A DNA stretch of 64,000 bases, taken from positions 31,395,201 through 31,459,200 of the forward strand of contig OZ038422.1 in the NCBI GenBank assembly GCA_964036155.1, given 5' to 3'. Of the stretch, positions 50,057 to 61,416 are shown piece by piece (the first letter of the stretch is position 1; each line of letters starts with the position of its first letter). Source of the DNA: Diploscapter coronatus (taxonomy: Eukaryota; Nematoda; Chromadorea; Rhabditida; Rhabditidae). The translations under genes and the position numbers were made by a program. Below the pieces are notes generated by a model that did no database searches, was not told the origin of the DNA, and saw only the letters and a list, made by a program, of their open reading frames with translations.

Positions 50057-50616
50057 GCGGGTGTAGAATTTTCTGAATTTGAAAAGTAAAATCTATAATT
50101 AGAAAACTTTGGGAAGAAAAGTGTAATAAATAAATGAATCAACTGATCCCAACTACCATAACTTGTGGACTAGATCACTGATTGAGTCGAGTTTCCGTTC
50201 CTATTGCTGAGGAACATTAGCGGTCGCATTCTTGCTTTTAGATATCCGGCAAGTTAACAGAAAATTAATGACTTCATATGACAGGAAAACTTCAAGTGAT
50301 TGATTTACGGAAAACTAAACTTTCAAGAGCACAATAACAATAGAAATAAGTTTATTTTCAACACATACTCTTTAATTCTCGATAATTAAAGCATCAATTA
50401 AGAGAATGGTCAATGAATATGCTTATCCAGATAAATTGATTATTTTGGCATGAAAAATATAATATTGTGAAGTCAAGACTTTGAAAAAATTGCAATTGTG
50501 CGTAATTTTGGATGATTATTGACTTTTAACAAGATTGAAAGCTATTCAATACACAATTTTTATGTGTAAAAGATATTCTCAAGTATAAATTTAGCATTTC
50601 TTTGCTGAATGAAATG
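50057..50616. other. Short spacer, kelch gene to MPEG1-like gene
   Basis: AT-rich sequence holding the MPEG1-like promoter/5' UTR and the region downstream of the following minus-strand kelch gene. An acceptor (attcag on the minus strand) lies 16 nt before the MPEG1-like ATG. Nothing else is seen. Confidence 0.45.
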
Positions 50617-52214
50617 TTACAAATCATCGATTTGATCAACAACGTTCCATATATCCAACTCAGGGTCATATTCTTCTACTAACATGCAATATTTTGTGCA
50701 GATCCACTGTTCATATCTGAAATGAAAATAAAAGTTCCAGAATAATAAAAAAAAAACTTTAAACTCACCCTCCAATAGCATACAGTTTTCCATTAGCAGC
50801 AACGAGTGAATGACCGTATCTTGCACAATTTAAACCCGAAATTCGTGAGATTCGATCACCGGGAGAGGCTTGAGGGTCGAAACAAAGACAGGAATTACAG
50901 ACGTCGCTGCTGAAACTTATTCTATCTTCAATATAGTGACTCTTCAACGAATTTAATGACAGACATCAGTATGTGTTATGAAATTTTGTATTTCACGAAG
51001 TTAGACAGATTTTAGTCTCAGCACAGCACGCACTCGATTTATTTATCGGTCAAATTTCAATTTACGCTCAATTACATGATGAGTAATTGAAGTCGAAATA
51101 CGAGTTTACAATGTCCTGACTCAATTTGAAGAACCTTAGGATAATTTACACTTGCACGTTGTTATGTTGATATCTTTATCTTATCAACGTTTCTTTCGAA
51201 GCAAATTATTACCTATCAGAACCACCACTAATGTAAATCTTCCCATTTAGTGTTGCGATAGCCACATCAGTTTGCTTCTCCTCGATCTTGCCCATTTCAA
51301 TCCACTCCTGTTCATCATCAGATAACCGGAGTATCTTCTGACTGTGCCAATCATCAAAGACTAGAAACTGAAGAATATGAAATCAATTTCTCAAAAATAT
51401 ACCGTATAAAGATCCATTACAGACGGTAGACTGAGCGTTGTTTATCGAGTATGGAAATCTTGGCCCCAATCTCCATGTTCCGTTATCGAGAACCTAAAAC
51501 TAGAAAATATTCTGAAAATTATACCATAACAATTAGGAATATTCTAAATTTAAATTGGAACACTCGTAAAGAAATAAAATTTTCTATATGCTGGAATCGA
51601 AGGACCGAATTTTCTCAAAAGCATGATCGAAATTGAAATTCCAAACTAACTTTAGCTTGACTTACGTCGACTTGATTAGTCAGTTCCCAAGTGTTTGGAT
51701 CCTCGCCGCCAAAATAATATAGTTTATCGTTGAAATGCGCTATACAAGCGTACAGTCGCCATTCAGGAGGCTCAGGTCCTGTAATGAATTTGAAAACAAA
51801 AACTAGCACATTTCAAAACCTTTTGTAATTTTCCTACTCTCCAAATGGAAAATTTCAAACTGATGTTTGAAGTTATTCAAAGCTATAACCTAAAATTGTT
51901 CGTTTGTAAATTTCTGTAAAAATGAAAATATCTCTTCCTACTTTATTTCTAGTCGAAATTGTCTTGTTGGGCCATGAAAATCGGCTAAACTTCGAAATTG
52001 ATTCGACGAAGCTATTTTCGCTAGAGTGAAGTAGGCAAATTCGACCCTCTAGCTCACTTGCGGTATTATACATCACTGGAGAGTATATTTGGTGTAAAAT
52101 TAATGAAGGTAAACTCTTACAATAAAATGGAATATTCTCGTTATTATTCGATGGAGTGTCTGAGAGTTGAGCTCCATTTTGTGGCAACAGACCATTCAAT
52201 GTAGCATTACTCAT
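50617..52214 (-). CDS. Kelch-repeat protein, paralogue 1
   Basis: The 296-residue model has eight exons (highest first): 52121-52214, 51942-52075, 51820-51889, 51666-51778, 51403-51493, 51213-51360, 50769-50909 and 50617-50716. Repeated kelch blades end in double glycine, followed by Tyr and Trp at the usual spacing: YYFGGEDPNTWELTNQVDVL, then KIYISGGSDR and KLYAIGGYEQW. This is a partial beta-propeller of about five blades. No BTB, BACK or F-box domain is encoded, so a CUL3-adaptor role is not supported. The start MSNATLNG is the first ATG of a frame open to the donor. The role is unknown. It is a tandem paralogue of the gene upstream. Confidence 0.85.
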
Positions 52215-52896
52215 TTGCAAACATCACAGCTTACCCGAAAGAAATATTATTAATTTTAATTTCATCACAAACCTAGGCAATTTTTGTAAACAATAATATC
52301 CGCATAAATAGCGTAGAAGTAAGGAAGTAACGAGCAATAAGTTTGATTTTCACAAATTATCGCGGCATAAAAGAAATCAATAACTCTATGGAATTTCTAA
52401 AACAACGCGCTGATAAGAATGTGTTTCGAAATTCCATAATTATCTATTTCAAAAGTTCAAATGTATATTCGGCAATCGTTTCCCGTAGATATTTTAGAAA
52501 ATATTTAAGCAATGTATGAATATCAAGCAAATTTTATGCGATACGAATGAAAAGTATATGGAGAAAATTTTAAAATCACTCATATATGATCACAGAACAT
52601 AATCTAGTGATGATAAATTCAAGTTAAAGAGTGCCTAACTGACTAAAAACTACATATACCCTATTTTAGAAGCTTAAGAATGTGCATTGATTCTCATGCA
52701 TAAATATATGTCAGCCTAAGAAGCTATATTTACAATTAACATTTTTGCAATACTTAGCTATGAAGCAGTCAGCATGAGCTCATAATTTGTAATTTTGAAT
52801 ATATTTCGGTAAAATGACCCGATTTAGTGGTACTTGAATGGACAAAAATGAACATGAGAATGACAACATATCCAATCCAATCCATAAGCATTATTA
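52215..52896. other. Spacer between the kelch paralogues
   Basis: AT-rich, about 680 bp, with no exon-like segment. It should contain the promoter of kelch paralogue 1 and the 3' UTR of paralogue 2. Confidence 0.5.
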
Positions 52897-54300
52897 TCAC
52901 GAATCCTCAATCTGACCAACAATTTTCCATTCGTTTATCTGCGGGTCGTATTCTTCAATATCCATACAATATTTTAGGCAAACCCATTGCTCGTAACTTT
53001 AAATAATAACTAATTTTAATGCCCATTTTTAAACCTACCCTCCGATAGCGTATAATTTTTCATTGGCAACGACGAGCGAATGACCATATCTTGACCGATT
53101 CATATTGGCAATCATTGAGATTCGGCTTTCAATAAAATCGTTAGGATCGAAGCATAGACACGAGTTGAACACCTTATTGTTACTGAAAGTTTATCGACTT
53201 TGTCATTTGCATGTGAATTGTTAACTTGAATTTTTGCAAATACGCAACCCGGAAAATTAGCAATCAGAAATGATAGTTTGGAGAAAATTATATACTCCAA
53301 ATTATCGAATCCGAGTAGAAAAATGTTCATATCATGAGGTCGCGAAGAGTTCAAATTACTTATGACTACTTACCTATCGGATCCACCAGTTATATAAATT
53401 TTCTCGTTTAATGAAGCTATTGCAAAATCTGATCGCTTCTCTTCAATTGTTCCATCTTCTTTCCATTTCTGTCCATCATCTGATAGACGAAATATCTTCT
53501 GGCTGAACCAATCGTCAATTACTACAATTTAAAAAAGTAGCTTTTATTTCAAAACAATAAACCATATAATTTTCCATTGCAAACTGTCGACTGCGCATTA
53601 TTGATCGAGTAGGGAAAGTTTGGACTAACTTTCCATTTTCCTTCTACCAGAACCTGGGGTTAAAATTGCTTAAATGGTTGAGAAGAAATGCAAATTTGAA
53701 GAAAAACAAAACCAAAATGAACTGTAGTAATGTCGAAGAAAAACAATTCAGATTTATGATTAGCTTTTGATTCAAATTAAGAAACAAACTTTACATCAAC
53801 TCGATTAGTCAATTGCCAAGTTTTTGGATCTTCTCCGCCCAAATTATAAAGTTTATCCTTGAAATAAGCGAAAGACGAGTAATGACGCCATTCGGGAGGT
53901 TCAAAGCCTGAAACAAAATTAAAAATGACCCAACAATTGAAATCAACATACCATTAATAATTTTTCGAGTGTCCAAGTTGAACACTTCAAATATTCGTTT
54001 GAAGTTATTTATGGCAAATATCTAATTTTAGGATTTGGAAGATTGAAATATTCAAGAGCTAACCTTGTCTTTAGTGGATGCTGTTTTATTAGGCCACGCA
54101 TACCTAGAAAATTTTGAAATGGTTTCAACCGAATAATTAGTTGCATCAAACAGACAAATTCTGCCTTCTAATTCATTACCATCGTTGAAAAGTACTGAAA
54201 ATAGAATAAAAATACAAAATTTCGTAATTTATTTACAGTAGAATAGAATATTGTCATTTTGTGGACCATTAGAAGCAGCATTTTCATTGTATTGCGACAT
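52897..54300 (-). CDS. Kelch-repeat protein, paralogue 2
   Basis: The 286-residue model has eight exons (highest first): 54237-54300, 54064-54194, 53952-54021, 53795-53907, 53563-53653, 53374-53521, 53039-53182 and 52897-52996. Exons 3, 4, 5, 6 and 8 have exactly the same lengths (70, 113, 91, 148, 100) and phases as in paralogue 1. Matching blade motifs are YNLGGEDPKTWQLTNRVDVL, KIYITGGSDR and KLYAIGGYEQW, so the two arose by tandem duplication. Protein similarity is clear, but introns have diverged and differ in length, so the event is older than the duplication in the MPEG1-like gene. No additional domain was seen. Confidence 0.85.
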
Positions 54301-56230
54301 TACAGCAAGTGAAGAGTTATTTAGATTTTCTACACATTTGTAAAGCGGCAATATCAAATGCGAGAAAAAAATGATTGAAGATCCAGTTTACAAGCCTTAG
54401 CCAGATATACTGAAAGTATAATAATCCTTCTTACAGATATCGAAATCTGAGAGGTGCAAAGTGGTGCACAATTATTTTCAGTAGTTAGAAAATCACGAAA
54501 TAGCACGCAAAAAGGAAACTGATCTAAAATCATTCTTTCTTACCACATTTCTGACCTTCCAAATTTCGGCATCAACAATAAAATATCGACGTATAATCGC
54601 CTTATCAAATATTCAATGTAAAATTCTTTTACTCAAGAAGCACCATCTATCTTCGAACAAAATATTTTCTTGCAAACTATCAACACGCCATATTTTTGGC
54701 AGATAAATAAGAAATTAGCATGTTTACAATAGAGACCATGGCCTGCAGGCAAAAATAGAAAAATACCGTATATTTGTCGCAGGAAGCTATAATGCAAAAT
54801 GTTTAAAAATCATGGAAAAGCGATCAATAGGAAATTTGATGGCATTCCCATTACGTGATGGCATTAACGAGATAAGAGCTCTGATTCAGAATGCAGTAAT
54901 TTGGTGCAATCTTCATTGTTATCTTTCGAGAAATTTGCATTTTCATTAGGAGCAAACTTGCAACTTTCTAAAAATTGGCGACCGCACCACATGTGTGGTT
55001 GATTTTCAGAAACAAATCTGAACAGCGAAATTGCAACAAAGCCGCACCTCAGCCGTGGTTGCGTCTTTGCATGCAAGTATGATTTAGCATAAAAATTCGA
55101 GAAAATATGTAGTATTGTTAGGGACCGCCAAGCCCCGCCCCTTTCACTGGATTCAAAAGTGTCCATAGTTGATAACCCTTTCGATTATCGCCGATTTTTT
55201 TTGTTTTTAATAATTTTTCGATACCTACTATACAATTCGATACCGCTCTTTCACGTGGTGATATCGATTTATTGATTGGGTGCGAAATAAGTCCGCAAAT
55301 GCGCGTCAAATGCACACCAAATTACGAAAATGCTAATATTTCGAGTTATAAAAAAGGTACATTTCATTTTTTTTGATGAATCGGTACACCTAGTTGAAAT
55401 GTACAACATATTTAAAAATTAGAAAAATCCTGCGTAGAGCAACTGAGATCTTGATAATCCGCGAAAATATAAGAGAAGCCAATGCTGAATGGAAGAGAGT
55501 GCAGAGAAAAAGATCCCCAAAGGCAGGAAAAGGAAAGGGGGAACGAGCGGCATAGTGTCTTTTGCAGATAGGCCACACCCCTTTCCCCTGTCCACGAAAA
55601 GGAGCGATTTTTCCGATTTTTCGCGTTAAATTTTATCAATTTTTTCATCAGTGACGTATTTTTTCGCGGTTTTTTCGGTGGGGATGTTTAGAGGGGCACC
55701 TCAGCTCCTGAAAAATGTATAAAACATAGTGCCAGAGTAAATTTGTTAAGAGGGCTGGCGGTCCCTAAGTATTGTGTCAAAATCATAAATTCAAGCGTTG
55801 AGAATCTGAATAAAATGATTCGGAATTATTTGGATATTTCTTTGGGTTGTGACCATTCAAACTTATGGATTTATCATTTGATTCTTTCAATTTACTCGCA
55901 GGAAAACGAAATTCAAAATAAAATGGCAAGGTGAATAACCAGTAAGAGAATAATATAAGAGCACCAATTTTAAATAGGAAGGTCCCGTTCAAGAGACACG
56001 AAAAATCGATGAGAGAAGATCAAAATAACGTAGGTGCGTAAGTATGAAGATCAATTTTATGAATGGTAGAAATGTTTAAAAATGATAAAACGACAATTTT
56101 GAAATGACGACGTGACGACGTGACCTATCGTTAGGGATAAGAGAAGAGGTAAAATTAAGGAGATAGTGTGAGAAAAGATAGCTCACGTCACCTCATCATT
56201 TGTGTTGTCATACAGAAATGAATGATTTGT
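54301..56230. other. Intergenic region with a hAT element
   Basis: It contains the promoter of kelch paralogue 2, the 649-bp hAT-type element at 55119-55767, and the region downstream of the MYND/SET gene. A short inverted motif (cacatgtgtgg, and accgcaccac against ccgtggttgc) lies near 54980-55070. No gene is supported. Confidence 0.55.
55119..55767. mobile_element. Non-autonomous hAT-type element, 649 bp
   Basis: The ends are inverted: tagggaccgccaagccc at the left, and the reverse complement of the right end is tagggaccgccagccc. Identical 8-bp direct repeats AGTATTGT flank it (55111-55118 and 55768-55775). An 8-bp duplication with TAGGG-type termini is the hAT signature. No transposase-like frame occurs inside, so it must be mobilised in trans. 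The perfect duplication suggests a fairly recent insertion. Confidence 0.85.
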
Positions 56231-59200
56231 TCATTGTTTGGGGACACGAATGAAGCGGAAGTTTTCGGGCTGGATCCTTCCCTCCGTTTCAATAACAACA
56301 TCGCGGATGTGCTGCGCAGCTTCCTTTTCATTTTCGAAATAGGAGAAGAATGGGTTGTTGCTGACCCCTCCAGCGTAATCCCTGAAGCGCTCGCCGTGGC
56401 TAATGGACGACAGAGACAGAGTCTGGAAACGACTTATTTAACAGGCATAAAATTACGATAGAACGGTACGTTTTATATTTTAAAAAAAGATTTTGTAAGT
56501 CTTAAAATATTGTTGAAATCTCATGCCGTATTATCGATGTGTCGACTTTGCTAATTACAGTATTTATTCTAATAGAAGGGCATGCCTTTCTGGGTTTTAG
56601 AGACCTGATTTTCGAAAAATTCTAATTTTTCAAGCCCCATAATTTAGCTCCTAATGATTGTAATTACTCCAAGTCAAAACTACATGCACTCTATACACTC
56701 TAAAGAACATGATAAAACTTAAGATTATCGAAGTTGGGTAATGGGTAGTTCTGGCATTTGAGTGTTCTACTATTAGAGTGCCATTCTATTAGAATAAATA
56801 CGGTATTTAGGATTATGATATTTCGAAATGGCAAGTAGCTCATGATTGACATGATTGAAATGATTGAACCCCCTTCCCACTCACCAGTTGAAGGAGATTG
56901 CGAAGTTCGGGATGGTTGGGATCGTTCAGAACCCGAGACATGCAGACCACAGACCTGAAGTGGACTTCAGTCAGATCGCGGTCGCCCGGCGAAAGGAAGT
57001 AGCTGCAAATATCGCATAATCGCATTATAAACTGAAAAAATCAGGAAGAAATAGGATTTTGGCTAATAACAGCAATTTTTGCTAGAACACTGCTCATTTC
57101 ATTATTTCATAGAATCGGATAATTATGAATTACAGGCTGTGAGTAATTTTGTCCTAAACGCTATATTTCTTTCTATTTCTTCTTTTTCTCGTTTTGGGAC
57201 AGTAGTATTTACTTTTGGTATAAAAGTGCATTTATTTTATGGAGAAAAAAGTACTCTTAACCGAAATCACAAATGCTATAAAATGATAACTTACTTATAG
57301 GATTCGAGAGGAGCTGTGGCGAATTGCCTGCAAAGATCTTTGTCCTTTAAGATAGAGCAGAGTCTCTGAATGCTGGACGCGAGTCTGCCTAGGTAGAGGT
57401 TGATGTGCGACAACTTGGAGACGTTCCTGTCATAGACATTCACGCTTTCCGCCATGCACGCTCGAAAGTCCATTTCTAAATCATCCTATTTTAGTAAATT
57501 TTAAGCCAAATGTCATTAATGACTTATTTACTCACAATACCATGCTTCTTAACAATGGAATTTGATAAAAGTAGGATGGATGAGAGAGGGGTGAAGGGAA
57601 AAAAGAAATAAATAGACCAGCGACGTGAGAAAGCAGAGAGATGCAACGCCTGGGCACGTTATTCGTGTTGTTTCGCATTGCTAAGAGCATGAGTCTGTGC
57701 TAATACTTATGACAACTTACCTTCACGTTCATGGAGTTTCCAGTACTGCTGTTTGACTTGTTGGTTGGATTTGAGAGCCTCCTTGATTCCAATGGGAGCT
57801 TTGCGCCCGCAGGTCGAGCACAACAGCTGGCCGGCATCCAGGTTGAGGGGACAGACTCCTTTCGGGCAAGCAGCACACCGCACAGACATCGCCATCTGAT
57901 CGCGTGTCTCATCCTCAAAATGACTGCTTTCAAATCGACACGACATGGTCTCACATAATACAACAAGAAAATAAAATGCCTCTCGGAATTTCAAATTTTT
58001 AGTTATTTTGAGAAGATGTTGCTGGTATCAAGGTATATAGTATTTCGAACATGATGAAGTGATGAAGGAAGAATATGGAATGACAGAAACGTAATCAAAC
58101 CTGGCAGACTTGACAATTACATTCCTTCCCGAAGAGGAGTACGATGTGCTCATTCCTCTCTTCCTTCGTCTGCATCAGAGACAGATAGTTAACAGTCAGC
58201 TAAAAATCAAATATATTTCCCACTTTATTTTATTTCTCCATTATTCTCGAGATTGGAATTGCTCGTCTATCTGCAAAAGCGATGGTGCGAGCCTCATTCA
58301 TGCAAGCCGCGACTGAAAATCGTGTAGAAAGCGAAGAGAGCGCGGCTAAGACGCGGACGGACAAGGAGAGGGGAAAGATTGCGCACCTTCCCTTTTGACC
58401 AGAAACAGGTAATTCCAATCTCGACTTTTGTCATCTATGCATTATTTCAAAATATTCTTTTCATTGAAAAATATCCTCGGCGATATAAACCGAAAATTTT
58501 GAACAAAAAATGTAAAGTTAGAAACGATCAATTTTGAGCCAATTTTTAGAGGGTTTTGTCGGACAAAGCAAAGAGAGCAAAACACCGTAATGGACCTACA
58601 TCCTGGCTGTACGTGACGCCCTTCTTGCGACTTCTGAAGACGGCCTTGCCGCCAGAAAACAAGATGTGGCCGTCAGGATTGCAGCTGTGCTTATGAGCGG
58701 TCAGGCTGAAATTTACTATGCAACATCACAAGTTAAGAAGAAACGAAAATTTAAAGCCAAGAAGCGAGTAATGACGCAATGACAAACCCGACATAAATTC
58801 CTATACCAATGGGCACCATCTGGTTGTTCATAATCTGCATCAGATTGTAGTCGACCTGCAAAGCAGTTTATTCAGCACATAACCAGTGGTATATTTCAGC
58901 TAGAATATTGATTTTAAACAAAGCGGCGACTATCATTTCATGATATATTTTCGATATACTTGACATTTTCAAATGGCTTTCTACCATGTTTACAAAACGT
59001 GTGAACAATAGCAGAAATACCTAATAGTATAAAATGAAAGTTAGACAGACCTTGTGAATGATGTTCTTGACGACGTCTCGCTTAGGCAGGTCCGAAACCC
59101 CCATGTACATGGCCAAGTCTTCCATGCATTCATCCAACCTTCCATCATCCATGGGGAAATGCTTGCCCTCGCGAACTGAGCATTCAATTGGATGAATATA

Positions 59201-59975
59201 TATGTGAAATCAACATCACATTGTCAATTTTTAGGCGCCTTTAGCCGTATGAAAGAGGATTTCATTCAAGAAAACTAATAAACGAATCATTTTTTGCGTA
59301 TGAAAATAGAAAACTATCTCTTTTCATGTGGATATAATTGGTTGAAAGAGCTGAGTGATTGAATTGTTGATGGGTTGATTGACTTACAGCCATCCAAATC
59401 AGCCCATCTGCGGCCATTGAGCGTAGGCACGTTTCCGTCTCTGGCCAATTTCCATATAATTCTAGCGATGAGACGATCGTCCTCGTTCAAAATCCTTCCG
59501 GAGTTACGCTGATTCGCCTTGCATTCCGGCTAAAATAATCAAGCAGTCCAATACCTAATCAGTTCTGGGCAACACAACTTTCTTTAGACAAAAATCCTAA
59601 TGTTGATCTACTCCGACTAAATAATGAAATACAAAAATGAAGCAGAAAACTATAGTCGACATTGAAAACAGCATTGAATTGTAATTCCAAATATTCAGAG
59701 GAATTTGAACGAGTTTTGACTCTAATAAAACTTTGGCCTCAAGAAGTTAGATCAGTTTCTCCTATCTCTAGCTTATATTGAAAATGAAAATGGCCAACCT
59801 TATGATTGATCCAGTCAGAAGTCTGGCACTCTTTGCTACAATAGTGAATGACCTCGCATCTAGCGCAATGGAAGAACTTCTTGACGATGGACTCCTGGAA
59901 GCAGTTTGCACAGACGTCCTCCAATTTGTTGTCCAGCACAACCTTCGCAAACGCCTCTTCTTCAATCAAATCCAT
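56231..59975 (-). CDS. SMYD-like MYND/SET-domain protein
   Basis: The 468-residue model has ten exons (highest first): 59799-59975, 59388-59529, 59051-59175, 58788-58855, 58600-58705, 58101-58169, 57721-57949, 57295-57475, 56885-57002 and 56231-56422. The MYND zinc finger is complete: C22, C25, C37, C40, C46, C50, H58, C62. The SET core is recognisable by GIGIYVG then HKHSCNPDG (about 175-183), and post-SET cysteines follow (CNCQVC, then CAACPKGVC and CSTCG). The usual SMYD motif NHSCxPN is here KHSCNPD, with Lys for the Asn that contacts the cofactor, so methyltransferase activity is doubtful. The usual SET segment before MYND is missing. An acceptor ends 9 nt before the ATG, so either the message is trans-spliced or an upstream exon was missed. 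Confidence 0.8.
58247..58424. repeat. TIR-bounded GC-rich insert in an intron, 178 bp
   Basis: It begins tcgagattggaatt and ends aattccaatctcga, exact 14-bp inverted copies. The interior is GC-richer than the surrounding intron (gcggctaagacgcggacgg). It lies in intron 5 of the MYND/SET gene. Probable MITE; no clear target duplication. Confidence 0.55.
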
Positions 59976-61416
59976 TGAAATGAGCTGAAAACTAGCGAGT
60001 AAATTGCTGTTTCAGGGATTATACAAATGAGCCCGAAATTCAAAGAAATCGTTGTAAATAATCCCAGGATAATTATTTTGAAGATAAAAATTATTCAAAC
60101 GTAATCAATTATTAAGCGTGACAAGGAATAGAATGAATATTCAAAAATGATATTTAAGATCCGACAATAATACATGCTATTGTAGGCAGGGGTATTGGCG
60201 GTGCAGTAAGATGGCGCACCGCACCGCAAAAATTCTTAATCGTAGACAAACGAAAGGACAATGATTTTAAAATTACGCAATTCCTGCCAATGGAGTCCGA
60301 TTTGAGACAACAAATGAAAACAATTGACTCTCAGCTATGTGGTAGTAACATTATGTTTGGTGACTGTAAAGAGAATGAGTGCCCTTTCACATTAGAGGAT
60401 GTGAAAATATAATAAACATAAATATAGGATAAACAGATCGAGATAAATCAGAAACAATGCGAAAGAATTCGCATATATCCTCAAAGAACTGACGAAAATT
60501 ACATATTGGATGAAAGAATGAATAAAATATATTGGTGATAGTTGAAAAGAATCGATAGATTGCGATATAAATCTTACAGCTGCAGCTGATTGTTTTGGGA
60601 ACTGTTTTGAATCTTTTTCAGAGAAGATGGCATTTTGTCGTTTCGAAACTTTTCGCTTTAGCGCGAGATAAATCAATACATCGTATAAAAACAAAAACTC
60701 GAGAGAAGGAATTTGATGAAAAGTCGACGGAGGGAATGCTTGCAAGAATGTGTGAATTTTGAAAAAAAAAATAGAAAATTTCTTGAATCGAGGTGGAAAA
60801 GACCTGCAAAAGCTTCCGACCTTTTGACGATTGGAAAATCTGGCTCTCTGTATTGCATTTTTCAGCCGTCTTTACAAGGTTTTGGGGCTCACTGCAATAT
60901 GCAACTGATGTCCAAAAATACAGTACTACCGAGTGCGAAAGAGTGAAAAAACTCCTTTCGCTAAACATTCTAGTTTCGCATCGATAATGGGCGGGGCTTT
61001 TCGTTCGCTCGATTTTAGGAGGAAAGTGCCGTATATCTGCCCCATCGCTAATTATTCGCAATGATCCATTTTTCTCCGAACTCTTCATCTCCCTCGGCCG
61101 AGTCTCTTCCGGTTTGCACCACTTCAGTCGCCGATTAGCGAATTTCCCCCATCGAAACCATAATGTTACCCGCACAATGCAGTGAAATTGATAAAATCGG
61201 AGAAAAACCGAAAGTAAACATGCTACTTCCGTTCGAATTCAACCATTTGACTGATTGTAACAGTCTTGCGCTCGATTTACACTACTTTTTGTGGATTCAT
61301 ATTTTTCACGCGCTCATGCTTTTTTCCGATTTTTGATTATTTTCCCTAAATTTTTGGATAATTTTGTCATTTCAGGACTGCAATTCGCGTGTGTACGGTC
61401 AGGCAATCAGGAGGAA
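59976..61416. other. Bidirectional promoter region
   Basis: This separates the divergent starts of the MYND/SET gene and APC11. A GC-richer block at about 60985-61160 (gggcggggc, ccctcggccgagtctcttcc) may be the core promoter area. A minus-strand open frame of 185 codons (60618-61175) has no domain or splice partners and is probably fortuitous. Confidence 0.45.

Noticed and set aside
60618..61175. Minus-strand open frame of 185 codons
   Set aside because: It lies in the divergent promoter between the MYND/SET gene and APC11 and has no recognisable family. It could not be joined to the MYND/SET exons as the missing SET segment.
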